Assembly (NCBI GenBank): GCA_020718125.1
Contig: DYDC01000007.1
Span: forward strand, 1 to 13,529
Reading direction: 5' to 3'
Length of the DNA stretch: 13,529 nt
Source of the DNA: Methylacidiphilum sp.
Lineage (GTDB): Bacteria; Verrucomicrobiota; Verrucomicrobiia; CAIQCK01
The notes beneath the pieces are model-generated. The model was given only the letters and a program-made list of their open reading frames with translations, was not told the origin of the DNA and searched no databases. Shown here in pieces: positions 12,814-13,529 of the stretch (the first letter of the stretch is position 1; each line of letters starts with the position of its first letter). A program made the translations under genes and the position numbers.

Positions 12814-13529
12814 ATGAAGATCACCGTCCGCGTGTGGCGCCAGAAGAACGCGCAGAGCGCCGGCCGCTTCGTCGAGTATCCCGTCGAAGGCGCCAACCCG
12901 AACATGTCGTTCATCGAGATGCTCGACGTGCTCAACGAGTGCCTCGTCAGGAAGGGCGAGGAGCCGGTCCACTTCGACAGCGACTGCCGCGAAGGCATCT
13001 GCGGCACCTGCTCGTGCGTCATCAACGGCGAGCCGCACGGCCCCGAATCGAAGGTCACCACCTGCCAGACCTACATGCGCAGCTTCAAGGACGGCGACAC
13101 CATCACCGTCGAGCCGTTCGGCGCCAAGGCCTTCCCGGTCGTCAAAGACCTCGTCGTGGACCGCACCGCCTTCGACCGCATCATCCAGGCCGGCGGCTTC
13201 ATCTCCGTCAACACCGGCGCCGCGTCCGAGGCCAACTCCATCCCCGTCCCGAAACACGCCAGCGACCTCTCGATGGACGCCGCCGCGCGCATCGGCTGCG
13301 GCGCGTGCGTCGCCTCCTGCAAGAACGCCTCCGCCTCCCTCTTCGTCGCCGCCAAGATCGCCCACCTCAACCTCCTGCCCCACGGCAAACCGGAGAAAGA
13401 CCGCCGCGCCCTCGCGATGATCCGTGCGATGGACGCCGAAGGCTTCGGCGCGTGCAGCGTCACCGGCTCCTGCGAAGCCGTCTGCCCCAAGGGCATCCCC
13501 ATCAGCTTCATCTCCCGCATGAACCGCGA
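12814..13529 (+). CDS. sdhB: succinate dehydrogenase iron-sulfur subunit SdhB (runs off window end)
   Basis: The frame stays open to the last base, giving 238 residues; only a short C-terminus should be missing, as family members have about 250. SdhB carries electrons from the flavin of SdhA through three iron-sulfur centres to quinone. The 2Fe-2S ligands are Cys58, Cys63, Cys66 and Cys84 (DCREGICGTCSCVING ... TTC). The second motif reads RIGCGACVASCKN (159-171), while the family expects CxGCGxCxxxCK, so the first 4Fe-4S cysteine appears to be Arg159 (CGC, one base from TGC). The last group Cys214, Cys220 and Cys224 in GACSVTGSCEAVCPKGI is intact. The ATG at 12814 has GGAG 11 bases upstream. 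Codons end mainly in C, unlike the G-ending use in the left part of the window. Bacteroidetes/PVC-type sequence. Confidence 0.95.
   Translation, partial: MKITVRVWRQKNAQSAGRFVEYPVEGANPNMSFIEMLDVLNECLVRKGEEPVHFDSDCREGICGTCSCVINGEPHGPESKVTTCQTYMRSFKDGDTITVEPFGAKAFPVVKDLVVDRTAFDRIIQAGGFISVNTGAASEANSIPVPKHASDLSMDAAARIGCGACVASCKNASASLFVAAKIAHLNLLPHGKPEKDRRALAMIRAMDAEGFGACSVTGSCEAVCPKGIPISFISRMNR

Noticed and set aside
1..13529. CRISPR array, insertion sequence, integrase or phage genes
   Set aside because: No direct-repeat array with regular spacers, no transposase or integrase motifs and no attachment-site duplication of the tRNA end were seen.

Overview
This GC-rich window looks like a chromosomal segment from a member of the Verrucomicrobiota or a close PVC relative. 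The inference rests on protein types rather than a database search: a prepilin-type protein with an H-X(9/10)-DG tail, a Bacteroidetes/PVC-style succinate dehydrogenase, a tiny lipoprotein with a PWNRPQSWE core, and several envelope proteins of no named family. Nearly all of the sequence is coding; no gap between genes exceeds about 180 bases.

Left part (1-4082, plus strand): a tRNA-Ala(GGC) with encoded CCA, a YacP-like NYN-domain nuclease, then four closely spaced genes that all appear to encode envelope proteins. These are a membrane-anchored coiled-coil protein, a 61-residue lipoprotein, a 610-residue exported protein and a small helical-repeat lipoprotein. A sigma70-like promoter (TTGACA-17-TAGGAT) sits at the head of this set, with its -35 box overlapping the stop codon of the NYN gene. 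This set is the best candidate here for an undescribed system.

Middle part (4110-8771): on the minus strand, galE (UDP-glucose 4-epimerase) followed 13 bases later by a polytopic membrane protein that resembles the NicO/RcnA metal exporters. The galE promoter is near-consensus and placed so close to the ATG that the mRNA is probably leaderless. Divergently, on the plus strand, come a prepilin-like H-X10-DG protein with its own promoter and an O-antigen ligase-like membrane protein fused to C-terminal TPRs. galE and the ligase suggest surface glycan synthesis.

Right part (8784-11953, minus strand): an overlapping operon hemW - aroE - prepilin peptidase (overlaps of 11 and 8 bases). The peptidase carries a loop of about 97 residues inserted just before its second catalytic Asp motif, and it could process the prepilin-like protein. 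hemW contains a degenerate 7-bp tandem repeat in frame.

Right edge (11954-13529, plus strand): the last third of sdhA without its first two thirds, a nested inverted-repeat element, then sdhB running off the window end. sdhB reads Arg where the first Cys of the CxxCxxCxxxC iron-sulfur motif is expected. Together these suggest either decay or rearrangement of sdhAB, or a misassembly at about position 12063.
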